Below, in pieces: positions 23,703 to 33,206 of a DNA stretch of 64,000 bases (its first letter is position 1; every line of letters starts with the position of its first letter). A program made the translations under genes and the position numbers. The stretch is from Wandonia haliotis. Its GTDB lineage: Bacteria; Bacteroidota; Bacteroidia; Flavobacteriales_D; Crocinitomicaceae. The stretch lies in contig NZ_BAAAFH010000003.1 in the NCBI RefSeq assembly GCF_039523435.1, forward strand, positions 806,001-870,000. The letters run 5' to 3'. Below the pieces are notes generated by a model. The model searched no databases and was not told where the DNA came from. It worked only from the letters and a program-made list of their open reading frames with translations.

Positions 23703-25047
23703 GAAAATACTTGCTGTACTCATCCTTTTTATTCCTGTATTAACAATTGCGCAGGTGACTACAAATTCGCCTTACTCGCAATTTGGTCTGGGGATGTGGA
23801 AAGAACCGATTGACGGAGTATCACTGGGAAGAGGAGGTGCACGTATCGGGTTAAACGATTCTACTTATGCAAATATTCATAATCCTGCTTCTTTACCCTA
23901 TCTGGGAAAAGGGCAACCTCTTTTTTCATTTGACCTTAGCACACGTTTTTCGAATTTTGAATCTGCGTCGGGAAAATCAAGTGACCACCTGGTGTATTTA
24001 AATTCAATACAGATCGCGATTCCTTTTGCGAAGCGTTTTGCTCTTGCTCTGGGAATGAAACCTGTTATTTCACGTGGGTATGATTTTAAAACCTATGAAG
24101 TAATTGCAGGTGATTCACTTCGTCATTCCTATATGGGAGAAGGTGGGGTGCAACAGGTTTATTTTAATTTTTCGGCAGCAATCCTCAAGAATGAAAAAAA
24201 TTATCTTGCTTTAGGAGCGGATCTGGGATACAATTTTGGAAATACGACCAATTCGAAAAGAAGTGATTGGATCAATTCGTCCAGCTATTTTAATGGGTTA
24301 TACACGGTTAATGATCGTATACGGGGTTTTAGTTTAAATACAGGACTTTCATATCAGTATACAATCAGCAAATACAGTTCGTTTTCGATCGGAGTAACGT
24401 ATGCAATGCCAACCTATTGGAAAACGACCTCTTTGGAATCTTTAGTCAGATATACGGGAGATTATGATATTTCACCGGCTAATATTGATACGATCTTTTC
24501 TACGGGAGAACTTGGAGGAAAAGTGTTCATCCCTCAGCGTATCGGATTTGGAGTGGGATATGAGATCAGAGCAAGAGAAGATTCGCTTAAGTCAAGACTT
24601 CTGATGCACCGTGTACGAATTCTTGCGGATTTTGAAATGATGAGTTGGGGACAGTATAAAAAGGAGGTGAACGGGATTCCTGTAAATGAGACTTATTCGG
24701 ATGCTATGTATGCCCGTTTTGGAGTGGAGTACACGCCTCATCACAAGTTTCTTGATAAATCACCATCGATTAAGTACCTTTCCAAAATGACCTACAGACT
24801 GGGGGCTAACTATGGGCAGATTCCCGGAGGAGACACCCGTTTAACAGACTTTGGCATGACTTTTGGACTAGGTTTTCCGATTCCGTTTAATCGATCGGTT
24901 TCTTCTCTGAACATCGGGATGAAAATCGGACAACAGGGAGAAATAGGACCGACATCGATACGGGAACGATATATTGGCGTTAATGTTGGAATAATTTTAT
25001 CTCCCGGATTTAACGACAAATGGTTTAGAAAGTTTAAGTATGATTAA
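23695..25047 (+). CDS. Outer-membrane beta-barrel protein encoded after coaX
   Basis: 450 residues with a signal peptide ending near TIAQ (residue 20). The mature start NSPYSQFGLGM and the SLGRGGARIGL and NIHNPASLPYL motifs resemble FadL/PorV-like barrels, in which an N-terminal GxGG hatch is followed by a long run of amphipathic strands. Homologues follow coaX or precede lptC in many Bacteroidota. It overlaps coaX and is followed 8 bp later by a TPR gene. The transported substrate, if any, is unknown. Confidence 0.7.
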   Translation: MHKKILAVLILFIPVLTIAQVTTNSPYSQFGLGMWKEPIDGVSLGRGGARIGLNDSTYANIHNPASLPYLGKGQPLFSFDLSTRFSNFESASGKSSDHLVYLNSIQIAIPFAKRFALALGMKPVISRGYDFKTYEVIAGDSLRHSYMGEGGVQQVYFNFSAAILKNEKNYLALGADLGYNFGNTTNSKRSDWINSSSYFNGLYTVNDRIRGFSLNTGLSYQYTISKYSSFSIGVTYAMPTYWKTTSLESLVRYTGDYDISPANIDTIFSTGELGGKVFIPQRIGFGVGYEIRAREDSLKSRLLMHRVRILADFEMMSWGQYKKEVNGIPVNETYSDAMYARFGVEYTPHHKFLDKSPSIKYLSKMTYRLGANYGQIPGGDTRLTDFGMTFGLGFPIPFNRSVSSLNIGMKIGQQGEIGPTSIRERYIGVNVGIILSPGFNDKWFRKFKYD

Positions 25048-25055
25048 ATTATAAA

Positions 25056-26309
25056 ATGATGAACTTAGGTAAGTACATATTAGGTTTGACTTTAGCAATA
25101 GGATTACCTGTTGTTGCGCAGGACGAAATGAGTAAGGAGTGTAAAGAGGCTCGCGTAATCGGAGGTGATGCAATGACAAACAAGAATTTCCAGGAAGCGG
25201 TTAAATTTTATACCAAAGCAGAAAAACTTTGTCCGACGGATTCAACAATATACATGAACCTGAAGTATGGTTATGAGCAATTGATTGCGCAGAACGAAGA
25301 TGCTGCAATAAAGAAAGCTTATACAGATACGTTGATCGGTATATTTGAAAAATATGAAACAAACATCGGCAAACGTGCAGAATGGTCGATTTGGCATGCC
25401 TATTACCTGACAAGTATCAAAAGTACGGATTACAAGAAGATCGATGAGTTGTTCAAATATGGAATTGATGGATTGCAGGAGAAGGCAAACCCTTCGTTGA
25501 TTTCAACTTATTATTATAATCTTTACATCCTTCAGTATGGAGAAAAAGATGCTCAGAAAAAGAAAGAGTACAGCAAGCGTATTGTTGACGAATACTTAAA
25601 TCTTTCAGCATTACTTGCAATGAACGAAGGAAACGAGCGGATTCAGGAATATATTACTGGAATATTTGATCGGGTTGCAAAATCATGTGATGATGTTCTT
25701 CCTGTAATCTCTGATGTTTTGGGAATGTTACCTTCGGACGCGGAAGCGAAAAAAGGAGCTGTAAAAAATTACATGTCCATTCTTGAGAAGAAAGACTGTG
25801 TAAACTCTAAAGAGTACGAAATGCTTTTGGACACACTTATTTCTCTTGATCCAACTGTAGATGCAATGATTGCTAAAGGAAACTTCCTTCTGGCTCAGAA
25901 AAGATACGGAGATGCGATGGGAGCTTATAAAGAAGCAAAAGATATGGATAGCGGTGAGCGAGGTGATGAAATTGCATACCGTATGGCTTACGGGTATTAT
26001 CAGCAAGGAAACTACCGTGCGGCGCATGCTTCAGCTTTAACTGCCGGAGGAGAATACAGAAGTAAGGCTTTGGATATTGCAGCAAAAAGTGTGGCAGCTT
26101 CGGCAAACAGTTGTGGAGATACAAGTTTTGAACGAAAAGCAAATTACTGGTATGCGGTTGAGTTAGCAGAACGCGGTGGGTTGAGTACTGCTTCCTACAA
26201 AGCTAATGCTCCTACAAAGAATATGATCTTTGATGAGAACCGTACAGAAGGTGAGTCAATAACACTTTCTTGCTGGGGGGTATCAGTGAAAATTATCGGG
26301 TATAACTAG
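25056..26309 (+). CDS. Secreted TPR-repeat protein
   Basis: 417 residues with a signal peptide (GLPVVAQ, about 21-22 residues). TPR-like helical pairs are seen at 35-75 (NFQEAVKFYTKAEKLCPTDS) and 275-335 (LLAQKRYGDAMGAYKEAKD, YYQQGNYRAAHASAL), with a less clear helical middle. It should be periplasmic or outer-membrane-attached and act as a scaffold. It sits between an outer-membrane barrel and lptC in one operon, so envelope biogenesis is a reasonable guess. Confidence 0.75.
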   Translation: MMNLGKYILGLTLAIGLPVVAQDEMSKECKEARVIGGDAMTNKNFQEAVKFYTKAEKLCPTDSTIYMNLKYGYEQLIAQNEDAAIKKAYTDTLIGIFEKYETNIGKRAEWSIWHAYYLTSIKSTDYKKIDELFKYGIDGLQEKANPSLISTYYYNLYILQYGEKDAQKKKEYSKRIVDEYLNLSALLAMNEGNERIQEYITGIFDRVAKSCDDVLPVISDVLGMLPSDAEAKKGAVKNYMSILEKKDCVNSKEYEMLLDTLISLDPTVDAMIAKGNFLLAQKRYGDAMGAYKEAKDMDSGERGDEIAYRMAYGYYQQGNYRAAHASALTAGGEYRSKALDIAAKSVAASANSCGDTSFERKANYWYAVELAERGGLSTASYKANAPTKNMIFDENRTEGESITLSCWGVSVKIIGYN

Positions 26310-26311
26310 CA

Positions 26312-26866
26312 TTGAGATCGTATACAAAATACTTTTGGATGATTCCTGCGTGGCTTTTGCTCGCAGGAATTGTCTTTTCTTGTGCCAATGATCTGGAGAA
26401 CATCAGAAAGGTGACTACGCAAGAGAATTTACCGGATGAATTGTCTACAGATCTTCACATGATCGTCACAGATAGTGGTTATGTAAGATATGAGTTAAAA
26501 GGTACCTTGGTTGAGTCGTATCGCAACCCGGTCCCGAAGACGATTATTAAAGATGGGTTAGAGGTGACGTTTTACGATCGTGATACCCGGAAGCCGGAAG
26601 CGGTTTTGACTGCGTATTATGGTGAAAGAGAAACCAACACAGAGAAAATGTTTGTCAGGGATAGTGTTGTACTGAGAAACGTTAATAAAAATCAGCAATT
26701 GGAAACAGAAGAGTTATTTTGGAGAAATGATAGTATCTTTAGTAACAAAACTGTGGTTGTGAAGACAGAAGATGGCATTTTGTGGGGAAAAGGGATTGTA
26801 GCGGATCAAACATTTGATAAATTTGAGATTCTGAAACCCACGGGAGAGAAATATTTTAAAGATTGA
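26312..26866 (+). CDS. lptC: LPS export periplasmic protein LptC
   Basis: 184 residues from TTG 26312, 2 bp after the previous stop. A lipobox (GIVFSC, Cys24) makes it a lipoprotein, as in other Bacteroidota LptC. The YRNPVPKTIIKDGLEVTFYD and AVLTAYYGERETNTEKMFVRDSVVLRN strands form the beta-jellyroll, and LETEELFWRNDSIFSNKTVVVKTEDG is the conserved C-terminal part. It hands LPS from LptBFG to LptA. LptA and the ABC genes are not in this window. Confidence 0.88.
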   Translation: MRSYTKYFWMIPAWLLLAGIVFSCANDLENIRKVTTQENLPDELSTDLHMIVTDSGYVRYELKGTLVESYRNPVPKTIIKDGLEVTFYDRDTRKPEAVLTAYYGERETNTEKMFVRDSVVLRNVNKNQQLETEELFWRNDSIFSNKTVVVKTEDGILWGKGIVADQTFDKFEILKPTGEKYFKD

Positions 26867-26868
26867 TT

Positions 26869-27096
26869 ATGAACAGGTATAATAAAATAATGGAAAAGTT
26901 CTGGCTCCTGATCGGGATCGCCATGCTACTGTTTATTACGGTTCTTGGTTTTAAAGAAGGATTTGATCGCTGGGCACCCTATTACGTTTTTCCGGGGATC
27001 GCCTTTTTTGCCTGGATTATACGCTCTTTTATGAGAAAGCGTATGGAGAAACATATTGAATTCCTGGAGCAGCAGAAAAATAAAGAAGAGCAATGA
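26869..27096 (+). CDS. Small inner-membrane protein of the lptC operon
   Basis: 75 residues from ATG 26869, which lies 2 bp after the lptC stop; a TTG at 26863 would overlap it. Two transmembrane helices are evident (about 11-25 and 35-50), followed by a basic, Glu-rich cytoplasmic tail. No family is recognised beyond similar small proteins next to lptC in Bacteroidota. It may be an accessory subunit or simply cotranscribed. Confidence 0.6.
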   Translation: MNRYNKIMEKFWLLIGIAMLLFITVLGFKEGFDRWAPYYVFPGIAFFAWIIRSFMRKRMEKHIEFLEQQKNKEEQ

Positions 27097-27136
27097 ACAA
27101 ATTGATGCCAAATACGTTGTATTTTATGCAACATAT

Positions 27137-29629
27137 ATGACAATCAATGAACTAAAGCGATTACCTTTTTTTGTACTGATTCTTTTCAGTAACCTGCTTT
27201 GTTTTTCCCAGTCTATAGAGGGAATAGTGACAGATGATTTAGGTGTTCCCGTCCCTTATGCTACTATCTATATAAAAAACAGACCTGAACTCCGTACTGT
27301 AACTTCTGATAAAGGCAATTACACTTTATTTATTGAAGTAGGTTCCTACGACGTGGTTGTAAAATACCTCGGTTTTGAAACTCTGGAACAGTTTGTTGTT
27401 GTCCGGCAGGGAAGTAATAAAATAGATTTTCAGTTGAAACCTGCTGACAATGAGCTGAATGAGATTGAGATAAAAGTCAAAAGGACAAACCCCGGGCACG
27501 AGATCATTAAAAAGGTTATTGAGCGAAAGGATATTATTAATCCCGAACAATATTCTTACAGTGTTGATGTCTATTTAAAAGCAGCTGAAAAGCGCGCAAT
27601 ATCTGAAAAGCGTTCCAAACAGGAAATTGAAGAGGAACTGGATAAGATTACAGATCCTTTTGAGCGTGAAGAAAAGGAGAAAGAACTTCGTTATGCTACC
27701 ACAGATAATTTAAACCTTGTCGAAGTGGAAATGGAACGGCACTTTCAACCACCCAACAATGTGAAAGAAATCAGAAATGCGTATGTCCGAAAAGGAAAGG
27801 ACGATAGGCTTTATTACACGACAACAACAAAATCAAACTTTAATTTTTTTGCAAATATTCTCTATGTAGATGACCTTAATGAGTCTCCTGTTACCTCTCC
27901 GATTAGCTGGGCAGGAATTTTATCCTATAAATACAAATTGGTTAGGCAATATGTGGAGGGAGGTGTCAAATATCATAAAATAGAAATAGCAGCAAGGAAT
28001 TCGGCAACTTCTACGCTGACGGGGTATTTGATCATACAGGATTCTGCCTGGATGGTAAAAGAATTGTCTTTCAGGATGGAGAAGGGAGATTTATTAAAAT
28101 TTGATTATTTCGAAATTGACCAGTTGTTTGAAAATAGAGGAGATACGCTTTGTGTCTTGAAACAGCAGAACATGAGGTATGGTGTTTCCTTTAATAAGGA
28201 TGTGACGGAAGCCTCGACCTCGGTAGCGTATGATAATTATGTATTTGGTAAGGAGTATGGAAAGAAATTCTTTTCGAATGAAGTTGCTGTCACAACACAG
28301 GATGCGTATGATAAAGACTCTGCTTTCTGGGAGAGTAATCGCAGAATACAACTAACTGAAGAAGAGAGAGAGCTATTGCGAAAACAGGATAGTATCCATG
28401 CTGTTCTTAACAAAAAGGAATACCTCGACTCCGTGGACAAGGAGTTTAACCGGGTTACTTTCTGGAAAGTTGTTTGGTTTGGTATAGATCAACGTAACAG
28501 GGCAAAAAAGATACAATGGTCTGTTTCATCTTTAGCGGGTATGATCGAACCAATATACATTGCCGGACCACGTATATCGCCAAATTTTGACTATTTCAAA
28601 AAATGGGAGAATGAAAAGTATATAGATACCTACGGTAAGGTGTCTGTTGGTGTTTTAAATGGGGATATCAAAGGAACAGCGCGAGTCAGATATCTGTATG
28701 ATCCATTCAGACAATCGGCAGTTTTTCTCCGTTTCCGACATGATTTTGACCTGATTCGTCAGCAGGATGCTATTTCCCAGATCTTCTTGCGGGATAATTT
28801 TATCGAATCTACAAAGTTGGTTGGAGGACATTATACAGAGCTGTTAAATGGCCTCTATTTGGATGCTGAGGTCGAATTTAATGAAAGACGTTCCGTAGAT
28901 GGTTACAAGTTTATCACGTTATTGGATAGCGCGATAAATAATACCGCGCCACCTGTGTTTAAAACGTATCAGGCTCTTTTGTTACGATTGATAGTAGAAT
29001 ATACTCCGGGACAAAAATATATGCGGGAACCAAAACGAAAGGTGATTCTTGGCTCAAAATGGCCAACTTTTTATATTGGATATGAAAAGGGAATACCTGG
29101 TTTTTTGGGAAGTGACGTTGATCACGATTACATTGATCTGGGAGTGAGACAATCTTTTAAAATTGGTACGTTGGGAACAACCAATTACCATGTAAAAACA
29201 GGAAAGTTTCTGAATGCACGTATTCTGAAAGATCCGGATTATAAATACCACAGAAGATCAGATCCTTTGTGGTTTTCCAATCCTCTGTATTCTTATCAGG
29301 GATTGGATACATCCCTCCCGACAATGGATTTCTATCTGGAAACACACATTGTACACCACTTTAACGGGGCGCTGCTAAATAAAATACCTTTTATGAAAAA
29401 GACCCGGATAAAATCAGTCGTGGGAGGGGGCTATTTATATGTGCCGGAACATAATTACCAGTATTGGGAATTTTTCGCAGGGTTGGAACGGGATTTCAAG
29501 TTGTTTAAACGTCGATTACGAATAGGTTTGTATGGGGTCTACTCAGATGCCAATTTTTCACCGCCCACCGGGCAATTTAAAATTAGTTTCTCATTACTTG
29601 ATGAGCGGGATATGAAATACAATTTCTGA
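27137..29629 (+). CDS. DUF5686 / carboxypeptidase-like regulatory domain outer-membrane protein
   Basis: 830 residues from ATG 27137; an in-frame TTG at 27056 lies inside the previous gene and is rejected. After a signal peptide (LLCFSQ) comes a CarboxypepD_reg-like domain (IEGIVTDDLGVPVPYATIYIKN ... YLGFETL, about 25-105). The rest matches DUF5686: NPGHEIIKKVIERKD near 120, an acidic linker, then a probable beta barrel with WFGIDQRNRAKK and GPRISPNFDYFKKW, ending in KYNF. It is expected in the outer membrane; function unknown. It is the last gene of the coaX-lptC run. Confidence 0.8.
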   Translation: MTINELKRLPFFVLILFSNLLCFSQSIEGIVTDDLGVPVPYATIYIKNRPELRTVTSDKGNYTLFIEVGSYDVVVKYLGFETLEQFVVVRQGSNKIDFQLKPADNELNEIEIKVKRTNPGHEIIKKVIERKDIINPEQYSYSVDVYLKAAEKRAISEKRSKQEIEEELDKITDPFEREEKEKELRYATTDNLNLVEVEMERHFQPPNNVKEIRNAYVRKGKDDRLYYTTTTKSNFNFFANILYVDDLNESPVTSPISWAGILSYKYKLVRQYVEGGVKYHKIEIAARNSATSTLTGYLIIQDSAWMVKELSFRMEKGDLLKFDYFEIDQLFENRGDTLCVLKQQNMRYGVSFNKDVTEASTSVAYDNYVFGKEYGKKFFSNEVAVTTQDAYDKDSAFWESNRRIQLTEEERELLRKQDSIHAVLNKKEYLDSVDKEFNRVTFWKVVWFGIDQRNRAKKIQWSVSSLAGMIEPIYIAGPRISPNFDYFKKWENEKYIDTYGKVSVGVLNGDIKGTARVRYLYDPFRQSAVFLRFRHDFDLIRQQDAISQIFLRDNFIESTKLVGGHYTELLNGLYLDAEVEFNERRSVDGYKFITLLDSAINNTAPPVFKTYQALLLRLIVEYTPGQKYMREPKRKVILGSKWPTFYIGYEKGIPGFLGSDVDHDYIDLGVRQSFKIGTLGTTNYHVKTGKFLNARILKDPDYKYHRRSDPLWFSNPLYSYQGLDTSLPTMDFYLETHIVHHFNGALLNKIPFMKKTRIKSVVGGGYLYVPEHNYQYWEFFAGLERDFKLFKRRLRIGLYGVYSDANFSPPTGQFKISFSLLDERDMKYNF

Positions 29630-29630
29630 T

Positions 29631-29663
29631 ACAAAAAAAGCTGTCCGGTACAACGAACAGCTT
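29631..29663 (-). terminator. Terminator of the enoyl-CoA hydratase-family gene
   Basis: Stem AAGCTGT (29638-29644) with ACAGCTT (29657-29663) and a 12-nt loop is followed by TTTTTTT on the minus strand. It lies between two convergent genes. Confidence 0.8.
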
Positions 29664-29682
29664 CTCTTGATAATGGATGGAT

Positions 29683-30453
29683 TTATTTTTTCTTAAAAGA
29701 GTTGATCGCATTAACTGTAAAATCGGATAGAACCAGTTTCCCACTCATTGCTGCTCGTTCAGCCAAAAGCTGATCCCAGTTTTCTGTTCCTTCCCAAAAT
29801 ACTTTTTTAAGTAATTGCATCGCTTCGGGATTCGATTTTGCCAGTTTGTTAGCCAGTGTTTGGATGGCTTCATCCATTTCTTCGATCGAATCAAAGATGT
29901 CTGTGTACAATCCCTTTTCTCTTGCCCAGTCTGCGGAACGCCATTCAGTAGCATCAATAGCCAGTTGACTCATTGCTGAAAGACCTATTTTTCTTTCTAC
30001 TGCAGGACCTACGACAAAAGGACCGATACCAACAGCCAGCTCACTCAGCTTTACATCAGCATAACGCGTAGCAAAACAATAATCAACAGCAGAAGCCAAT
30101 CCGACACCTCCACCAACAGCTTTTCCCTGAACACGTCCGATAATCAATTTGGGGGCTTTGCGGCATGCATTAATAACATTGGCAAAACCGGAGAAAAATT
30201 GTTTGCCGGTATCTAGATCTTTGATTGAGATCAGCTCGTCAAAGCTGGCTCCAGCGCAAAATGCTCGGTCTCCAGTCGATTTAAGTACAATTACTTTTAC
30301 CGAATCATTGCCTCCCAGTTCAGTTATTGTATTAGCTAGTTTTGCAAGTACTTTACCGGGTAATGAATTGGATAAGGGGTGAAAAAATTCAACTGTTGCA
30401 ATTCCATTGTCCGAAATAGTAAACTTTACGTCTCCCTGATTTATAGCTTCCAT
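29683..30453 (-). CDS. Enoyl-CoA hydratase/isomerase (crotonase) family protein
   Basis: 256 residues, full length for the crotonase fold. The first oxyanion-hole region is AFCAGASFDEL (about 67-77) and the second is GKAVGGGVGLASAVDYCFA. The Glu of ECH at the second catalytic position is replaced: the sequence reads FATRYADVKLSELAVGIGPFVVGPAVERKIG, with Glu and Gly at the places typical of isomerase- or hydratase-like members. It is cytosolic and likely acts in beta-oxidation or an aromatic degradation pathway. The exact substrate cannot be given. It is monocistronic between two terminators. Confidence 0.85.
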   Translation of the reverse strand: MEAINQGDVKFTISDNGIATVEFFHPLSNSLPGKVLAKLANTITELGGNDSVKVIVLKSTGDRAFCAGASFDELISIKDLDTGKQFFSGFANVINACRKAPKLIIGRVQGKAVGGGVGLASAVDYCFATRYADVKLSELAVGIGPFVVGPAVERKIGLSAMSQLAIDATEWRSADWAREKGLYTDIFDSIEEMDEAIQTLANKLAKSNPEAMQLLKKVFWEGTENWDQLLAERAAMSGKLVLSDFTVNAINSFKKK

Positions 30454-30481
30454 TTATATCGTTTTTAGTCCACGAAAATAA

Positions 30482-30506
30482 CAAAAAAGGGAGACTTTTG
30501 TCTCCC
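30482..30506 (-). terminator. Terminator of the coiled-coil membrane protein gene
   Basis: Perfect 7-bp stem GGGAGAC (30489-30495) / GTCTCCC (30500-30506), 4-nt loop, then TTTTTTG on the minus strand. It separates this gene from the crotonase gene start only 29 bp away. Confidence 0.9.
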
Positions 30507-30534
30507 TTCTCTTAAGCTGTCTGTTACAGTGATT

Positions 30535-31515
30535 TTATTTAAGTGTAAAACTATCTTTTCCGATTAGAGCAGCGTCAGCATATAGTTTTACAATGTAGTT
30601 TCCTTTTGCCAGTTCTTCATTTCCTGGCTCATAGTATACACAAACATCAATACTCTGATTTTGGTAATCAATCTCTTTACGATCTGAGTAGAGAACATTT
30701 ACTCCGTCTATATTTATCACGTTGCTGGAGCGTGTGTGCAAAACTTTTCCGTCAGGAGTAATAACCTGAAGGTAGATGAATTTTGATCCTGCCGCAGCTA
30801 ACGAATTTTCAGATACCGTAAAACAAGAACGGATTTTGTCAATTTTTCCGGCTCTGGAGTTTTCTTTTAGTGTTCCGTCCAGTTTGTATTTAAGCCCTGT
30901 TGAATAGATGTTATAAGCACTCAAACGAGCTCCAGCCGCCACTTTAGATTCCAGATTTGATGTTCTTTCCTGTAATGCATCGCGTTCACCGGTTACACTG
31001 GAAAGCTGTGTTGTTTTGTCTGTCAGTTCAGTACGAAGACCGACATTTACTGTATTAAGAGAGTCAATCTGACGAACATAATCTTTCATAATTGCCCGCA
31101 GCGTTTCAGTCTCTTTCTTCAATTTATAAATTTCACGGGCACTTCTCTTTTTGTTTGATTCCAGTTCATTCAGAATACTCTGAATTTTTTCCTGTTGCGC
31201 CCGGATACTGTCCTCGTGCGTATCATTTGTAGCCAAAGCGTCCTCGTACATGGCTAACATATTTCTTAGCTCACTTTTGAGGTCTCCTTTTTGAACATCA
31301 ATATGTTCGGAAAGCATATCTTCCATCCCCGCCATATCCGCTTCCAATGCACTTTTTTCAAGAGAACAATTTTCCAGGGCCTTGTTTTTGTTGGAAATTA
31401 AAAATCCAAAACCTGCAAGTCCTGCAATTAACAATAGTATAACAAAAATGTATACCCCATCTCTCTTCTTAGGTGCTTCCTTCTCCTTCTGATTATCTTT
31501 CTGTATTTCTGACAT
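30535..31515 (-). CDS. Single-pass membrane protein with long coiled coil
   Basis: 326 residues. A charged N-terminus (1-18) precedes one transmembrane helix (about 20-42, VYIFVILLLIAGLAGFGFL), then a coiled coil from about 50 to 190 with heptads rich in Leu, Glu and Lys. The C-terminal about 130 residues look like a small beta domain (SAYNIYSTGLKYKLDG ... YIVKLYADAALIGKDSFTLK). Similar Bacteroidota proteins are common, and some are mislabelled as chromosome partitioning proteins. The topology suggests a periplasmic rod carrying a beta domain. Function unknown. Confidence 0.7.
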   Translation of the reverse strand: MSEIQKDNQKEKEAPKKRDGVYIFVILLLIAGLAGFGFLISNKNKALENCSLEKSALEADMAGMEDMLSEHIDVQKGDLKSELRNMLAMYEDALATNDTHEDSIRAQQEKIQSILNELESNKKRSAREIYKLKKETETLRAIMKDYVRQIDSLNTVNVGLRTELTDKTTQLSSVTGERDALQERTSNLESKVAAGARLSAYNIYSTGLKYKLDGTLKENSRAGKIDKIRSCFTVSENSLAAAGSKFIYLQVITPDGKVLHTRSSNVINIDGVNVLYSDRKEIDYQNQSIDVCVYYEPGNEELAKGNYIVKLYADAALIGKDSFTLK

Positions 31516-31598
31516 AAAAAAAAGTATTTACACACAAAGTAATGAAAAATTGAGTGTACTGTTATATCTTTTAAGAAAAATTAACCTTGATGAAAATC

Positions 31599-32360
31599 TT
31601 AGTGGCTACCAAGTTTTCCTTTTAGTTGTTTCATGAACTGAGCAGCATAGACAAAATCGTTAATTTCCTGATTGTCGGTTCTGAGAATATCTTCTTTTGT
31701 TCCTTCCCACCACTTATTACCTTCGTAAATGAAAATAATGTGATCACCGATTTCTATCACGGAATTCATGTCGTGAGTGATGACGATAGTTGTCATATTA
31801 AATTCATAGGTCAGTTCCCGGATAAGGTTATCAATAACGATAGATGTCTTGGGGTCAAGACCTGAGTTGGGTTCGTCACAGAAAAGATATTTGGGATTCA
31901 TGGCAATTGCCCGGGCGATGCCGATACGTTTCTGCATTCCTCCGCTGCATTCGGCAGGAAGGAGATGATTCCTGTTGGTTAGTTTTACACGTTCCAGACA
32001 GAAATTAGCACGCTCACGCATTTCTGCTTTAGACATTGTCGTAAACATGGAGAGCGGAAACATCACATTCTCTTCGACGGTCAGGGAGTCAAACAGAGCC
32101 GACCCCTGAAAGAGCATTCCGATCTCCTTGCGAACATCTTTCCGCTGATGACGATTCATAACCGTGAAGTTCCTGCCGTCGTACAAAATCTCTCCTGTAT
32201 CAACTTCATGAAGTCCGACAATACATTTTGCAAGTACAGATTTTCCCGAACCACTCTGACCAATGATAAGGTTGACCTGCCCCGGCTCAAAAACAGTATT
32301 GATCTCTTTCAGAACGTGATGATCACCAAAACTTTTATTTACTCCTTTTACTTCAATCAT
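31599..32360 (-). CDS. MlaF-like ABC transporter ATPase (lipid transport)
   Basis: 253 residues. Walker A is GQSGSGKS (34-41), the Q-loop segment is GMLFQGSALFDSLTVEENV, the signature is CSGGMQKR, Walker B is YLFCDEPNSGLDP and the H-loop is VITHDMNS. FQGSALFDSLTVEENV and GMQKR are hallmark forms of MlaF/Ttg2A/Mkl ATPases. It pairs with the MlaE-like permease 3 bp upstream in the same direction. MlaD-type partners are not adjacent, though often encoded elsewhere in Bacteroidota. Confidence 0.88.
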   Translation of the reverse strand: MIEVKGVNKSFGDHHVLKEINTVFEPGQVNLIIGQSGSGKSVLAKCIVGLHEVDTGEILYDGRNFTVMNRHQRKDVRKEIGMLFQGSALFDSLTVEENVMFPLSMFTTMSKAEMRERANFCLERVKLTNRNHLLPAECSGGMQKRIGIARAIAMNPKYLFCDEPNSGLDPKTSIVIDNLIRELTYEFNMTTIVITHDMNSVIEIGDHIIFIYEGNKWWEGTKEDILRTDNQEINDFVYAAQFMKQLKGKLGSH

Positions 32361-32363
32361 GAA

Positions 32364-33104
32364 TTATGTCAGAATTATTTGAGTTAGGAAGTAATTGGTG
32401 AGCAATATTCCAATACTACTGTACACTACCGCTTTTGTACTGGATCTACCTACGTCAAGCGCTCCTCCTTTGGTATAATATCCATAGAATGAAGCAATAG
32501 TTGTAATAATGAAAGCAAAGAAAAAAGGTTTCACTAATCCGTAGGCAACATCAGACTCAATGAAATAATACCGAAGCCCTTTTACGTAATCATTTTGCGA
32601 GCACAATCCTGTCTGAACGGCTGCAAAAAGACCTCCCAGAATACTCAACGCCATAGAAAGTATAACAATAATAGGGAATGTAATCAATCCGGCGACAACC
32701 TTGGGAAGTACGAGATATCCAAGAGAATTTACTCCCATTATTTCAAGTGCGTCAATTTGTTCGGTAACACGCATAGTACCGACCTCAGAGGCAATATTAG
32801 ATCCGATTTTACCGGCTAGGATTAAGGAAATAATGGTGGGTGAAAATTCAAGAATAGTAGATTGACGGGTAATGTAACCGATTGTTTCTACAGGTAACAA
32901 TGGACTGTCCATGTTAGCGGCAGTCTGAAGTGTAATTACTGCTCCCATAAACACCGACATAAGTGCTACCAATGGGATCGAGCTTAAACCGATAATCTCA
33001 ATTTCATCAAAAATCCTGATTCTGTAAATCCGAAACTTTTCAGGTCGCGAAAATACATATTTCAGCATCATGACATACTTACCTATATTGTAGATCACCT
33101 TCAT
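32364..33104 (-). CDS. MlaE-family ABC transporter permease
   Basis: 246 residues from ATG 33104. The frame stays open 146 codons upstream, but that part overlaps the divergent SprT-like gene and has no membrane character, so this start is chosen. The MlaE domain is clear: FMGAVITLQTA, ITRQSTILEFSPTIISLILAGKIGSNIASEVGTMRVTEQIDALEIMGVNSLGYLVLPKV and the final GGALDVGRSSTKAVVYSSI. With MlaF it moves phospholipids between inner and outer membranes. Its 5' end is 102 bp from the divergent SprT-like start. Confidence 0.88.
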   Translation of the reverse strand: MKVIYNIGKYVMMLKYVFSRPEKFRIYRIRIFDEIEIIGLSSIPLVALMSVFMGAVITLQTAANMDSPLLPVETIGYITRQSTILEFSPTIISLILAGKIGSNIASEVGTMRVTEQIDALEIMGVNSLGYLVLPKVVAGLITFPIIVILSMALSILGGLFAAVQTGLCSQNDYVKGLRYYFIESDVAYGLVKPFFFAFIITTIASFYGYYTKGGALDVGRSSTKAVVYSSIGILLTNYFLTQIILT

Positions 33105-33206
33105 TTTCGATGCTAATTTAGCGGTTTTGGGTAAATTATCATCAATTTTTTGTAAACTCTTTGGTGGGGATAACTTTTGTTGGCTAATTCCATTATTTTT
33201 GTTCCG